Below, piece after piece: positions 1-5,968 of a stretch of DNA of 10,936 nt. This DNA comes from an uncultured Lachnospiraceae bacterium (GTDB taxonomy: Bacteria > Bacillota > Clostridia > Lachnospirales > Lachnospiraceae). The notes beneath the pieces are model-generated. The model worked only from the letters and a program-made list of their open reading frames with translations, was not told the DNA's origin and did no database searches. The stretch's first letter is position 1, and every line of letters starts with the position of its first letter. A program made the position numbers and the translations under genes. Location: contig URDN01000063.1 of assembly GCA_900546495.1 (NCBI GenBank), positions 1-10,936 of the forward strand. The letters run 5' to 3'.

Positions 1-24
1 CTGCCACAGGCTCATGCATAACAC

Positions 25-225
25 TTACTTCTTCTTTTTACTATGTATGTACATCCAACTTTCCACGTAATTCTCACGCTCTTCGCCAGACATCTCCACA
101 TATTTTGTATATTCCAGCTTCACTGGAACCATTTCAACATTGGAGCATTTAAAACACTCCACATTTGCCCTCCGGGATACGGTTCGCATCCATCCACATT
201 CGGGACAAATATACAATTTTATCAT
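25..225 (-). CDS. Small zinc-ribbon protein, translationally coupled to the LCP gene
   Basis: This is a 66-aa basic protein of unknown role. Two CxxC knuckles are visible (C7-x2-C10 and C24-x2-C27), the pattern of a small zinc ribbon that binds one structural zinc. The C-terminus ends in a run of lysines. There is no signal peptide or membrane segment, so it should be cytosolic. Its ATG overlaps the TGA stop of the upstream LCP gene as ATGA, and an AGGTG Shine-Dalgarno lies 7 nt before the ATG inside the LCP coding sequence, so translation is probably coupled to that gene. Zinc ribbons this small are found in nucleic-acid-binding proteins and in rubredoxin-like or structural domains, and the sequence does not say which. 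The overlap and the Cys spacing are seen directly; the metal binding is inferred from the pattern. Downstream (bases 1-24) an ATG could begin another minus-strand gene, but too little is present to call it. Confidence 0.72.
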   Translation of the reverse strand: MIKLYICPECGWMRTVSRRANVECFKCSNVEMVPVKLEYTKYVEMSGEERENYVESWMYIHSKKKK

Positions 226-1409
226 TGTGAATCACCTGCAGAATTGTCTGCTCCTCCATCTCCTGAATCATTGGCATTCTGCTGTATTCCATTTCCAAAG
301 AAATCATCCTGATCACTGAACTGATCTGTTTCTAAATCCTTAGTTGTCTTACCTGTCAGATCAATAATCGTATCATTGTAAGACTGTACTTTCTCAGACG
401 GCTGATAATCCTCTGTGCCAAAAAGCTGCTTATGTAACTGGATAACATTACTTTCAAGATCACAAGGAATTACAATGCTTCCGATTTTTTTACTCGGTGT
501 ATCTGTCGTCTTATCATACGGAAAACCACCACTGTTTGCCATATCATATTTCAACATTACAGGCATCATACTGATAATATCTTTCTGGGTCAAATCAGTA
601 GATACCTCCGGGAAAATGGTATTTACCAGTTCATTCATCTCTGTCAGACTTGCAGATTTTGCCTTCTTGATCAGCTCATTCAAAACCCGACGCTGACGCT
701 CTGCACGTTTGAAATCTCCACCTGTTGTATAACGGATACGTGCATAAGATACTGCCTGTACACCATTCAGCGTCTGTTTTCCAAGATGATCTACGGTCTC
801 ATCGCTTCCGCCTACATATTCACTGGTGTATGAAATATAGTCATTCAGGTAATCCATCTCTGCCTGACTTTCAATATCAATTTCTACACCACCAAGGATA
901 TCAATTGCTTCCGCAACAGATTTAAAATCAAATGCTACATAATTATCAATATCCAGATCCAGATTGCGGTTTAACATGGTAACAGCCTGCTCCGCACCAC
1001 CTGCTGCATATGCCGCATTGGCTTTACGGAATTTTTCTTCCTCTCCCTCACCTGCAATGTTCAGATAAGTATCACGATATACAGATACCAGACTTACTTC
1101 CTTCGTATCATTATTAATGTTCATGATCATAATAACATCACTGTTACCTGTATCATATACACCCTGCTCACGGTTATCCAAACCAAATAACGCGATCGTC
1201 GTATTCCCCTCAAATGTCTGCTCTGTTTCTTCCGACACCTGATTCTTACCAACCTTTGACTGGTCTAACTCTTTCTTATTCAGCAGATTCAGTTTGCTGT
1301 AAACATATAACGCACCGGCTACAATAATCAAAATAATAATCTCAACGATAAAGAGAATTAACTTTCTCTTTCTTCTCTGTCTCTTGGAAACTTTCTTGCC
1401 TCTTGCCAT
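222..1409 (-). CDS. LytR-CpsA-Psr (LCP) family cell-wall ligase
   Basis: LCP enzymes transfer undecaprenyl-linked glycopolymers (teichoic acids, capsule or other wall polysaccharides) onto peptidoglycan outside the membrane. The 395-aa protein has a short, very basic cytoplasmic N-terminus (residues 1-17), one membrane anchor (about 17-37) and an extracellular LCP domain (about 70-250). Family motifs are present: LFGLDNR (74-80), SDVIMIM (90-96), VSVYRDT (108-114), KANAAY (129-134), LGGVEIDI (172-179) and YARIRYTTGGDFKRAERQR (222-240), with the conserved Asp and Arg residues that bind metal and pyrophosphate. The C-terminal tail (about 355-395) is acidic, rich in Asp, Asn, Gly and Ser, and looks disordered. 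The ATG is preceded by GGAG 7 nt upstream. It overlaps the zinc-ribbon gene by 4 nt. Family assignment is secure; the polymer transferred cannot be read from the sequence. Confidence 0.94.
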   Translation of the reverse strand: MARGKKVSKRQRRKRKLILFIVEIIILIIVAGALYVYSKLNLLNKKELDQSKVGKNQVSEETEQTFEGNTTIALFGLDNREQGVYDTGNSDVIMIMNINNDTKEVSLVSVYRDTYLNIAGEGEEEKFRKANAAYAAGGAEQAVTMLNRNLDLDIDNYVAFDFKSVAEAIDILGGVEIDIESQAEMDYLNDYISYTSEYVGGSDETVDHLGKQTLNGVQAVSYARIRYTTGGDFKRAERQRRVLNELIKKAKSASLTEMNELVNTIFPEVSTDLTQKDIISMMPVMLKYDMANSGGFPYDKTTDTPSKKIGSIVIPCDLESNVIQLHKQLFGTEDYQPSEKVQSYNDTIIDLTGKTTKDLETDQFSDQDDFFGNGIQQNANDSGDGGADNSAGDSQ

Positions 1410-1513
1410 ATCTTATCTCCATGTTTTCTTCACTTCTATTTTCTCATCTGCAACATAATATAAGCATTTTACTGTTAATACCGTTATACAAGTCATTCTT
1501 TATCTTACATAAC

Positions 1514-1539
1514 ATTATATAAAGAACGGTACTTAACAA
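1514..1539 (-). promoter_or_regulatory. Weak candidate promoter for the LCP gene
   Basis: On the minus strand there is a perfect TATAAT (1519-1514) about 105 nt upstream of the LCP ATG. The best -35-like hexamer, TTGTTA (1539-1534), is only 14 nt away, which is short for sigma-A. The rest of 1410-1630 is AT-rich with no terminator for the 245-aa gene that I can recognise. The only palindrome near that stop (1623-1639, AAATTTTA/TAAAATTT) is pure AT. Confidence 0.28.
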
Positions 1540-1630
1540 GATTGCTAACCTGCTTATTTCGCACAGTCAGTGACTGCATGCATGAAAATATCATACCCCA
1601 ATGGCAATAAAAACACAACTGTAAATTTTA

Positions 1631-2368
1631 TTAAAATTTCTTTAACCCAGTCATCAATTCACACACATCTCGACAAAAATCCTCTGTGTGTTCAAAGATC
1701 AGACGGTCGAAACATTCATCCTCCTGCAACGTATCTTCTTTCTGCATCCGCATAGCAAATGTATACTGTCGCTGACCACGTTCTGCCAGAATCCCTGCCG
1801 GAGTCATCACATGACAGGCCGGAGAACATGCAGCTTTCCCTGAAAAACGCTCATCATCTGCCTTTGCCATATAGATCACACCATAACGATAATCCGCATC
1901 GCCTTCTTTTTCCGGCTTATGTATCTCATCTTCTGTCAAAGGATACCATTCCCCGGATTCTTCATCCCATTTGCAGCAAGCATGTAACAGCGCCTGATCG
2001 AAATTGCTGGTAAAGGTCAGCCATTCGCTTCCATCTCCATAATATTCCGGTTCCACACCCGGAATCTGTTCTGCCAGCATATCCTGTGCCTGTATATGTC
2101 TGCCTCGTGCTACATATGCGTTTTCTCCCCGAAAATAATTCGGCAGAGAAAATTGTTTCGTAAAAGTACCATTCGGAAGCGTAATCTTCTGATCCATCTC
2201 ATAACGTTTGCGATCTTCCCACGTAAAAATCCCCGGAATCGGAATCCATTCTTTTCCTGCTCTCATACACGTATCCAGTTCTAAATTCAATAATATTGCT
2301 TTCTTTCGTTCAAGTTGCTGTGATACATGCAGTTTCGCGATATCTCTGATTGATACTCTCTTCTCCAT
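1631..2368 (-). CDS. Conserved-looking hypothetical protein, 245 aa, function unknown
   Basis: I do not recognise this family. The protein is soluble, with no signal peptide or membrane segment. It opens with a short segment, VSIRDIAKLHVSQQLERKK (5-23), that is probably helical and superficially resembles the start of a DNA-binding helix, but no complete helix-turn-helix follows. The middle is rich in aromatic and acidic residues (GDGSEWLTF 111-119, KWDEESGEWYPLTEDE 133-148). There are seven cysteines: C34, C131, C132, C181, C185, C219 and C232, plus C236 near the end, with C181-x3-C185 and C232-x3-C236 pairs but no clear metal motif. The start is well supported: AGGAG ends 7 nt before the ATG. 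It is flanked by its own promoter (2425-2452) and a Spo0A-like palindrome upstream, so it is probably monocistronic. It reads as a genuine gene because base composition and codon use match its housekeeping neighbours. Confidence 0.8.
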   Translation of the reverse strand: MEKRVSIRDIAKLHVSQQLERKKAILLNLELDTCMRAGKEWIPIPGIFTWEDRKRYEMDQKITLPNGTFTKQFSLPNYFRGENAYVARGRHIQAQDMLAEQIPGVEPEYYGDGSEWLTFTSNFDQALLHACCKWDEESGEWYPLTEDEIHKPEKEGDADYRYGVIYMAKADDERFSGKAACSPACHVMTPAGILAERGQRQYTFAMRMQKEDTLQEDECFDRLIFEHTEDFCRDVCELMTGLKKF

Positions 2369-2424
2369 CTCAAGTCTCCTCTAACTGTAGTATTTTCAGA
2401 ACTCATCCGTGTTCTGTTGCAACT

Positions 2425-2452
2425 ATTTTATCAATGTAGTTGTATTTTTCAA
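2425..2452 (-). promoter_or_regulatory. Sigma-A-like promoter for the 245-aa gene
   Basis: On the minus strand TTGAAA (2452-2447) and TAAAAT (2430-2425) are separated by 16 nt, giving a start near 2418. The predicted 5' UTR is about 50 nt and begins with a small hairpin (CAGAAC/GTTCTG, 2416-2411 with 2402-2397, 8-nt loop) before the AGGAG. Confidence 0.55.
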
Positions 2453-2485
2453 GGCATTTTCGGCAACTTTCTCAGATTCCCAGAC

Positions 2486-2513
2486 CTTGTCGACAGGATT
2501 CGACAAGTTTTTT
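2486..2513. promoter_or_regulatory. Inverted repeat containing a Spo0A-box match, followed by T6 on the plus strand
   Basis: CTTGTCGA (2486-2493) and TCGACAAG (2500-2507) form a perfect 8-bp inverted repeat with a 6-nt centre. Read on the minus strand, 2506-2499 is TTGTCGAA, identical to the classical 0A box of endospore formers; the plus strand 2487-2494 is a 7/8 match, so two boxes face each other. It lies about 35-60 nt upstream of the -35 of the 245-aa gene. T6 follows on the plus strand (2508-2513), so it could also form a plus-strand terminator, but there is no plus-strand gene upstream to terminate. A regulatory role is inferred. Confidence 0.42.
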
Positions 2514-2604
2514 CGCGTTTTCCCGAAAAATGAAAGGATTGGTGTTCAGTTGTAAAGTCCAAAGATTCCTCTGCATATTTTTACTGTCCATCGCTTTATG
2601 ATTA

Positions 2605-3663
2605 TTATAGTTTCTTCTGTTCTTCAACTATATGTTTCATGCTTTTTATCTTATCTTCCAAATAACAATTCACGATTTTCTGTAAACGCTTTGAAAACTC
2701 GTTCTTTTCAAACTTCCGAATTTCCTCTCCCACTATTTTCCCACTCCAATAAGGATCTAATGAATCCACTATATTTCTGATTCTTACTTTTTCCTCATCA
2801 ATTCTGCTACGCCATAAATTTATCCATATATTTTTTTGTGTCCGGGGAACAATTTTTTGTAAAAATTGCATCCATATATTACTATCAACATCGTTTTTTT
2901 CTTTGTTTTTCAAAAAAACATCTATTTTATATACTACTTCTGGCTGTATCATAAAATTCGATATATTTTCTTCGAATTCTGTTTGTATCCATTTTTCTGT
3001 AATTTCATCTACTAGCTTTCGCACAACAACTACCGCTTCTTCGCGCTTAACTGTTTCTACAACTTCATTTGTATCTTTGTCGCAAATTTCCAATTTTGTT
3101 ACTTTTAATTTTTCATCTGCTTTATTTACAAATTTCATTGCATTATTTCCCTCTGTAACCAACAATGTTCTCGTAAAATAAGGTCGACCTTTCCTATATG
3201 TATCAATCCCTAAATGCAAACTTTTTCCATCCAATCCTTTCAGCAGCAAATATGTTACTTTAATATTTGACTCCGGAATTTTTCCATCTGAGTAATATAA
3301 ATACTCACAATTCTTTATTATCGTATCAATACAAAACATACTGCGTATTCGATCAATATAATCAGTATATGCCACTGCATTAACCTTTTCTACAGTTTCT
3401 AATTCCATTTTTCCAGATTGAATTTCTTTCAAAAATCTACTTCCATCCATTGGAATTCCGTCATAGATATGATCTATTCCAGATATATGATATATCTCTG
3501 AAGCATCCTTGAAAAACAGCTTTACAACTTCACCATTTTTTAAAGTAAAAATAAAAATTCTTCTACACAAATATTGTTCATAAAAATCAACCAGTAATTT
3601 CAATGATATTTCTTTTTCATTCGGTACATAATTTATATTTATCAAATCGCAAACCCGTAACAC
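2605..3663 (-). CDS. PBECR4-like putative RNase/toxin-type protein in an AT-rich island
   Basis: This is a 352-aa cytosolic protein. The N-terminal half (about 25-175) resembles the PBECR4 family (phage Barnase-EndoU-ColicinE5/D-RelE-like nuclease 4): FIFTLKNGEVVKLFF (37-51) followed by EIYHISGIDHIYDG (56-69), matching the family's FxHLxGxxKL-type motif with H59, then EYLYYSDGKIP (120-130) and the strand-rich TYLLLKGLDGKSLHLGI (137-153) and RPYFTRTLLVTEG (160-172). PBECR proteins are predicted RNA-cleaving toxins found in phages and polymorphic systems. The C-terminal half (about 200-352) is helical and charged and I do not recognise it. The start is GTG at 3663: GGGAGG lies 5 nt upstream, while the ATG at 3665 is out of frame and stops after a few codons. 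Composition is far more AT-rich than the neighbours, suggesting transfer. No protein antitoxin ORF adjoins it; a structured leader does. The family call is from motif memory and moderately sure; catalytic activity is unproven. Confidence 0.72.
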   Translation of the reverse strand: MLRVCDLININYVPNEKEISLKLLVDFYEQYLCRRIFIFTLKNGEVVKLFFKDASEIYHISGIDHIYDGIPMDGSRFLKEIQSGKMELETVEKVNAVAYTDYIDRIRSMFCIDTIIKNCEYLYYSDGKIPESNIKVTYLLLKGLDGKSLHLGIDTYRKGRPYFTRTLLVTEGNNAMKFVNKADEKLKVTKLEICDKDTNEVVETVKREEAVVVVRKLVDEITEKWIQTEFEENISNFMIQPEVVYKIDVFLKNKEKNDVDSNIWMQFLQKIVPRTQKNIWINLWRSRIDEEKVRIRNIVDSLDPYWSGKIVGEEIRKFEKNEFSKRLQKIVNCYLEDKIKSMKHIVEEQKKL

Positions 3664-3682
3664 ATTATCCTCCCAAAAATGA

Positions 3683-3717
3683 ATAAAGACTTGATTCGTT
3701 TTGAACCAAGCCTTTAT
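3683..3717 (-). terminator. 15-bp hairpin with U-rich tail between leader RNA and the PBECR4-like ORF
   Basis: In the minus-strand transcript, AUAAAGGCUUGGUUC (3717-3703) pairs fully with GAAUCAAGUCUUUAU (3697-3683) around an AAAAC loop. Two of the pairs are G-U and would be A-C mismatches on the plus strand, so the structure belongs to the minus-strand RNA. The 3' side runs into CUUUAUUCAUUUUU just before the GGGAGG ribosome site. It looks like an intrinsic terminator with an interrupted U-tract, which would allow partial readthrough. Confidence 0.6.
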
Positions 3718-3842
3718 AGATTACTTAAGAATAGATAGCTGACAACATATCACCTATTGCCGAGCGTTCATGGTATATTTTATGTCCCCCACTAGGGAAA
3801 GAGGTGCTATCTGATTGAGCCTCTCAAAAGATTTCTCTTTTC
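3683..3842 (-). ncRNA. Structured leader or candidate small RNA upstream of the PBECR4-like gene
   Basis: From a predicted start near 3842 the transcript has about 160 nt without a usable ORF. By hand I find: a hairpin UUGAG-AGG-CUCAA (3827-3815); a helix AGAUAGC-ACCU (3812-3802) pairing with AGGU (3755-3752) and GCUAUCU (3739-3733), with a 12-nt one-sided bulge; an enclosed hairpin UUUCCC-UAGU-GGGGGA (3800-3785); and the 15-bp terminal hairpin (3717-3683). The GAGAGG of the first hairpin could alternatively pair with CCUCUU, a possible pseudoknot or switch. The GC content here is higher than in the adjacent ORF, as expected for a functional RNA. I do not recognise a known riboswitch core. 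It may be a type III-like RNA antitoxin, a cis-regulatory leader or a stand-alone RNA. Confidence 0.45.
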
Positions 3843-3848
3843 ATGATT

Positions 3849-3877
3849 ATTATATTCATTTCAAATGAAAAAATCAA
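3849..3877 (-). promoter_or_regulatory. Strong sigma-A-like promoter for the leader RNA and PBECR4-like gene
   Basis: On the minus strand TTGATT (3877-3872) and a perfect TATAAT (3854-3849) are spaced by exactly 17 nt, in an AT-rich setting and immediately after the terminator of the upstream operon. Start predicted near 3842. The spacer contains a small palindrome (CATTT-GAA-ATG region). Confidence 0.7.
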
Positions 3878-3901
3878 TATATTTGATAACTTTTTCCAGA
3901 T

Positions 3902-3944
3902 AAAAAAAAGAGTGTGAAAAACTTCTTCTGTTCTTCACACTCTT
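3902..3944 (-). terminator. Intrinsic terminator of the blaI-like/M56 operon
   Basis: On the minus strand AAGAGTGTGAA (3944-3934) and TTCACACTCTT (3918-3908) form a perfect 11-bp stem with a 15-nt loop, followed by eight T (3909-3902). It sits about 80 nt after the M56 stop codon. The interval 3945-4024 holds nothing else I can identify. Confidence 0.9.
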
Positions 3945-4024
3945 ACATATACTTATTTCTCTTTTGTCAGATTAAAACGATGCTTTCAAACCATTATGAA
4001 TCATAAATTCTTTTTTACGCAGTA

Positions 4025-5419
4025 TTAGCGGATGTAGTAACCGGAAACCTTGATATCAACTCGTCCCATATTCTCTACAAATACATAATAAGTACCCGTT
4101 GATTCACAATTAAAAGTCTTTGTTATCTGATGTGTTCCCAGAACATACAACTGAGATCCATCCGGTCTACGAATACCAACACGATGATTTAACTGTGAGT
4201 ATAAATAGCATGATACAATAATTTGTCCACCTTTTTGTTTAATAAATCCTGTAGATCGTACAAAATTATCAGGTGGAACTGTCCATGTAAAATTTTTCTG
4301 CACAGTTAATGGATCCAATGCAGCCTCTTCATACACAATGGCATTGTCCCATTTCTCCTGATCCACCTGATCTGCTGGGAGGAAATGAATTTCTTGATCA
4401 GTTTCTTCCCCGATTGCTTCACTTTCTGTTACCCTTATCTCTCGATATAAATCATTCTGCTGAGTTGCTACCTGTCCACTTGCTGCAAAAGCAGTTACCG
4501 AACTTCCAGCAATCAACGTTGCCATCAGTAATGCACTGACTAATTTTCTTCCACCACTTCTTTTCCATTGAATCATATAATTCATTCTCCTCTCGATAGA
4601 GTCTTTACTATTGAGCTGTGAGACAAAAGCGGGCATGGAAATGCGTCTGGGATCTCTGGCACTAATCAGAACATCAAAATACAATTTAGTCTTTCCACCA
4701 AGGAACTTATTACATACACTGATGTCACAGGAAATATCAGCCCATTTATCCATTTCTTTCAAATACGGATCTAATAATGGATTAAACCAGTCAATATATG
4801 TAATCGTCAAAATAATCATTTTTACCAAATTATCAAAACGGACAATATGCATTCCTTCATACATCAAAATAACCTGCATTTCCGGTTTTGAATACCTGCA
4901 TTCTGGAAATATCATTGTCTGTGTAAACACACCTGAAACAACGGGTGACTTCATCATAAAATTTGTGCAAAAGCGAACCCGTTTCCAGTTCTTATGTGGA
5001 TACATCCGCTTTAACATCTCCCGATGCCAGTCTGCCCGAAACGGAATATTATTCTGCATTTTCAGCCGATACGCTGCACGTTCATTTACTTTTTCCTTCG
5101 CCTTACGAAGAATTCCATAGATCATTCCAACGATCCACACAATCAAAGCAATCTGTATGATCCAGAATATCAGCGGATTTCCATAGAACGAATCTCCCAG
5201 TAAAATCGAACCGGATCTTCTATATGATCTGACACAACTGCATATCCAACCTAATGGAACAATATAGAAAATCAAAACAAGCCGATACATCAGGTATATC
5301 ACCCGAATTGCACCGGCTTTCTCTGCGATCCGTGTCAACAGCTTGCATAACAGATATGCAACCGTTCCGGTAACCGTATTTAAAATGATTACAAAAAAGA
5401 AGAAATTAATCCAACTCAT
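4025..5419 (-). CDS. M56/BlaR1-type membrane sensor with a degenerate zinc motif
   Basis: M56 proteins are membrane zinc peptidases that sense an extracellular signal and inactivate a BlaI/MecI-type repressor. In this 464-aa protein I see hydrophobic segments at about 5-25, 40-62, 83-103 and 198-212, a cytosolic peptidase-like region, then a further membrane segment at about 293-314 and an extracytoplasmic C-terminal domain (about 320-464), probably beta-rich (NFTWTVPP 376-383, GTYYVFVEN 442-450). Family landmarks are WFNPLLDP (211-218) and SCD (230-232). The active-site motif is YEGMH (187-191) instead of HExxH, and the distal ligand in ExxCD is Asp (D228). The Tyr codon TAT is one base from CAT. 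It may be a pseudopeptidase. The ATG overlaps the repressor gene by 14 nt with no good ribosome site, implying translational coupling. The C-terminal domain is not a penicillin-binding transpeptidase fold, so beta-lactam sensing is not suggested. Confidence 0.87.
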   Translation of the reverse strand: MSWINFFFFVIILNTVTGTVAYLLCKLLTRIAEKAGAIRVIYLMYRLVLIFYIVPLGWICSCVRSYRRSGSILLGDSFYGNPLIFWIIQIALIVWIVGMIYGILRKAKEKVNERAAYRLKMQNNIPFRADWHREMLKRMYPHKNWKRVRFCTNFMMKSPVVSGVFTQTMIFPECRYSKPEMQVILMYEGMHIVRFDNLVKMIILTITYIDWFNPLLDPYLKEMDKWADISCDISVCNKFLGGKTKLYFDVLISARDPRRISMPAFVSQLNSKDSIERRMNYMIQWKRSGGRKLVSALLMATLIAGSSVTAFAASGQVATQQNDLYREIRVTESEAIGEETDQEIHFLPADQVDQEKWDNAIVYEEAALDPLTVQKNFTWTVPPDNFVRSTGFIKQKGGQIIVSCYLYSQLNHRVGIRRPDGSQLYVLGTHQITKTFNCESTGTYYVFVENMGRVDIKVSGYYIR

Positions 5420-5795
5420 CCAATAATTTTCTTAAGTCCTCTAAATCCTCATCGGATTCACTTTCGCTGTCGCCTGTCAAAAATAATGCAGACAGGAACT
5501 CTGTCGGTGTACCCGGATCTCCCCAGTAATTAACCAGTTCATCGATCTGAGAGGATCTGTAACTTTCTTCGGACACTTCCGGGTGATAAAGGAATACTTT
5601 TCCCTTTCTGCGCATACTCAGGTATCCTTTACGAACCAGGTGTGCTAAATAAGTAGAAATAGTCTGAGGCTTCCAGCTTTTCTCAAACCGCTCATTTACC
5701 ATTGCTACCAATTGTGACAGGGCAAGTTCTTCAGGGGTATCCCAAATACATTTCATTATCAGCATTTCAATATTAGTCAAGTCGTTCTCCAGCAT
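5406..5795 (-). CDS. BlaI/MecI/CopY-family transcriptional repressor
   Basis: This 129-aa protein matches the usual length of the family. It has an N-terminal winged helix: LTNIEMLIMKCIWD (6-19) is the typical opening (family pattern: LT.aE..im..lW), WKPQTISTYLAHLVRKGYL (41-59) is the recognition helix region, and MRRKGKVFLYHP (61-72) is the wing. The C-terminal part (about 75-129) would dimerise and is very acidic (SESESDEDLEDL). Such repressors bind TGTA/TACA dyads and are released by their M56 partner, encoded immediately downstream with a 14-nt overlap. A perfect AAGGAGG lies 8 nt before the ATG. A dyad over the predicted -10 (5941-5955) suggests autorepression. The signal and other targets are unknown. 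Assignment to the family is secure; it should not be taken as evidence of beta-lactam resistance. Confidence 0.92.
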   Translation of the reverse strand: MLENDLTNIEMLIMKCIWDTPEELALSQLVAMVNERFEKSWKPQTISTYLAHLVRKGYLSMRRKGKVFLYHPEVSEESYRSSQIDELVNYWGDPGTPTEFLSALFLTGDSESESDEDLEDLRKLLDELD

Positions 5796-5939
5796 AACAT
5801 TATCCTCCTTAATCTCGTCTTTGCACGTTGTGCTGCATGAGCGCTGCGTATTATACGGGCAAGTAATTATACGTTATTCTTATTTTTTATTGTATGGCAG
5901 ATGTATACTATTTGATTTCATCTGACTCTTAGCGCTCAC

Positions 5940-5968
5940 ATTGTAACATGTACAAACACTTTTTACAA
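5940..5968 (-). promoter_or_regulatory. Promoter of the blaI-like/M56 operon
   Basis: On the minus strand TTGTAA (5968-5963) and TACAAT (5945-5940) are spaced by 17 nt; start predicted near 5933, leaving a leader of about 138 nt before the blaI-like ATG. Two TATAAT hexamers occur further down the leader (5871-5866 and 5855-5850) but neither has a plausible -35. The second lies in the palindrome CGTAT-T-ATACG (5847-5857). Confidence 0.55.
5941..5955. promoter_or_regulatory. Candidate BlaI-type operator overlapping the -10
   Basis: TTGTA (5941-5945) and TACAA (5951-5955) form a perfect 5-bp dyad with a 5-nt centre, containing the TGTA/TACA half-sites typical of BlaI/MecI/CopY operators. One arm covers the -10 hexamer and the other the spacer, so binding would block RNA polymerase. 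The arm order and spacing differ somewhat from the best-known TACA-N2-TGTA core, which lowers confidence. Confidence 0.5.

Noticed and set aside
13..24. Start of a further minus-strand gene after the zinc-ribbon gene
   Set aside because: An ATG is present but only a few codons are in the window and no clear ribosome site precedes it.
1561..1580. CAGTCA/TGACTG palindrome as a terminator of the 245-aa gene
   Set aside because: The stem has only six pairs around a one-base centre and no T-run follows on either strand.
2486..2513. Plus-strand intrinsic terminator
   Set aside because: Stem plus T6 fits, but no plus-strand gene lies upstream; the Spo0A-box reading is preferred.
4611..5120. 169-aa plus-strand open frame
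   Set aside because: It is the shadow of the M56 gene on the opposite strand, with no family features.
4025..5795. Beta-lactamase or methicillin-type resistance regulation
   Set aside because: Only the BlaI/M56 framework is shared; no penicillin-binding sensor domain or beta-lactamase gene is present.
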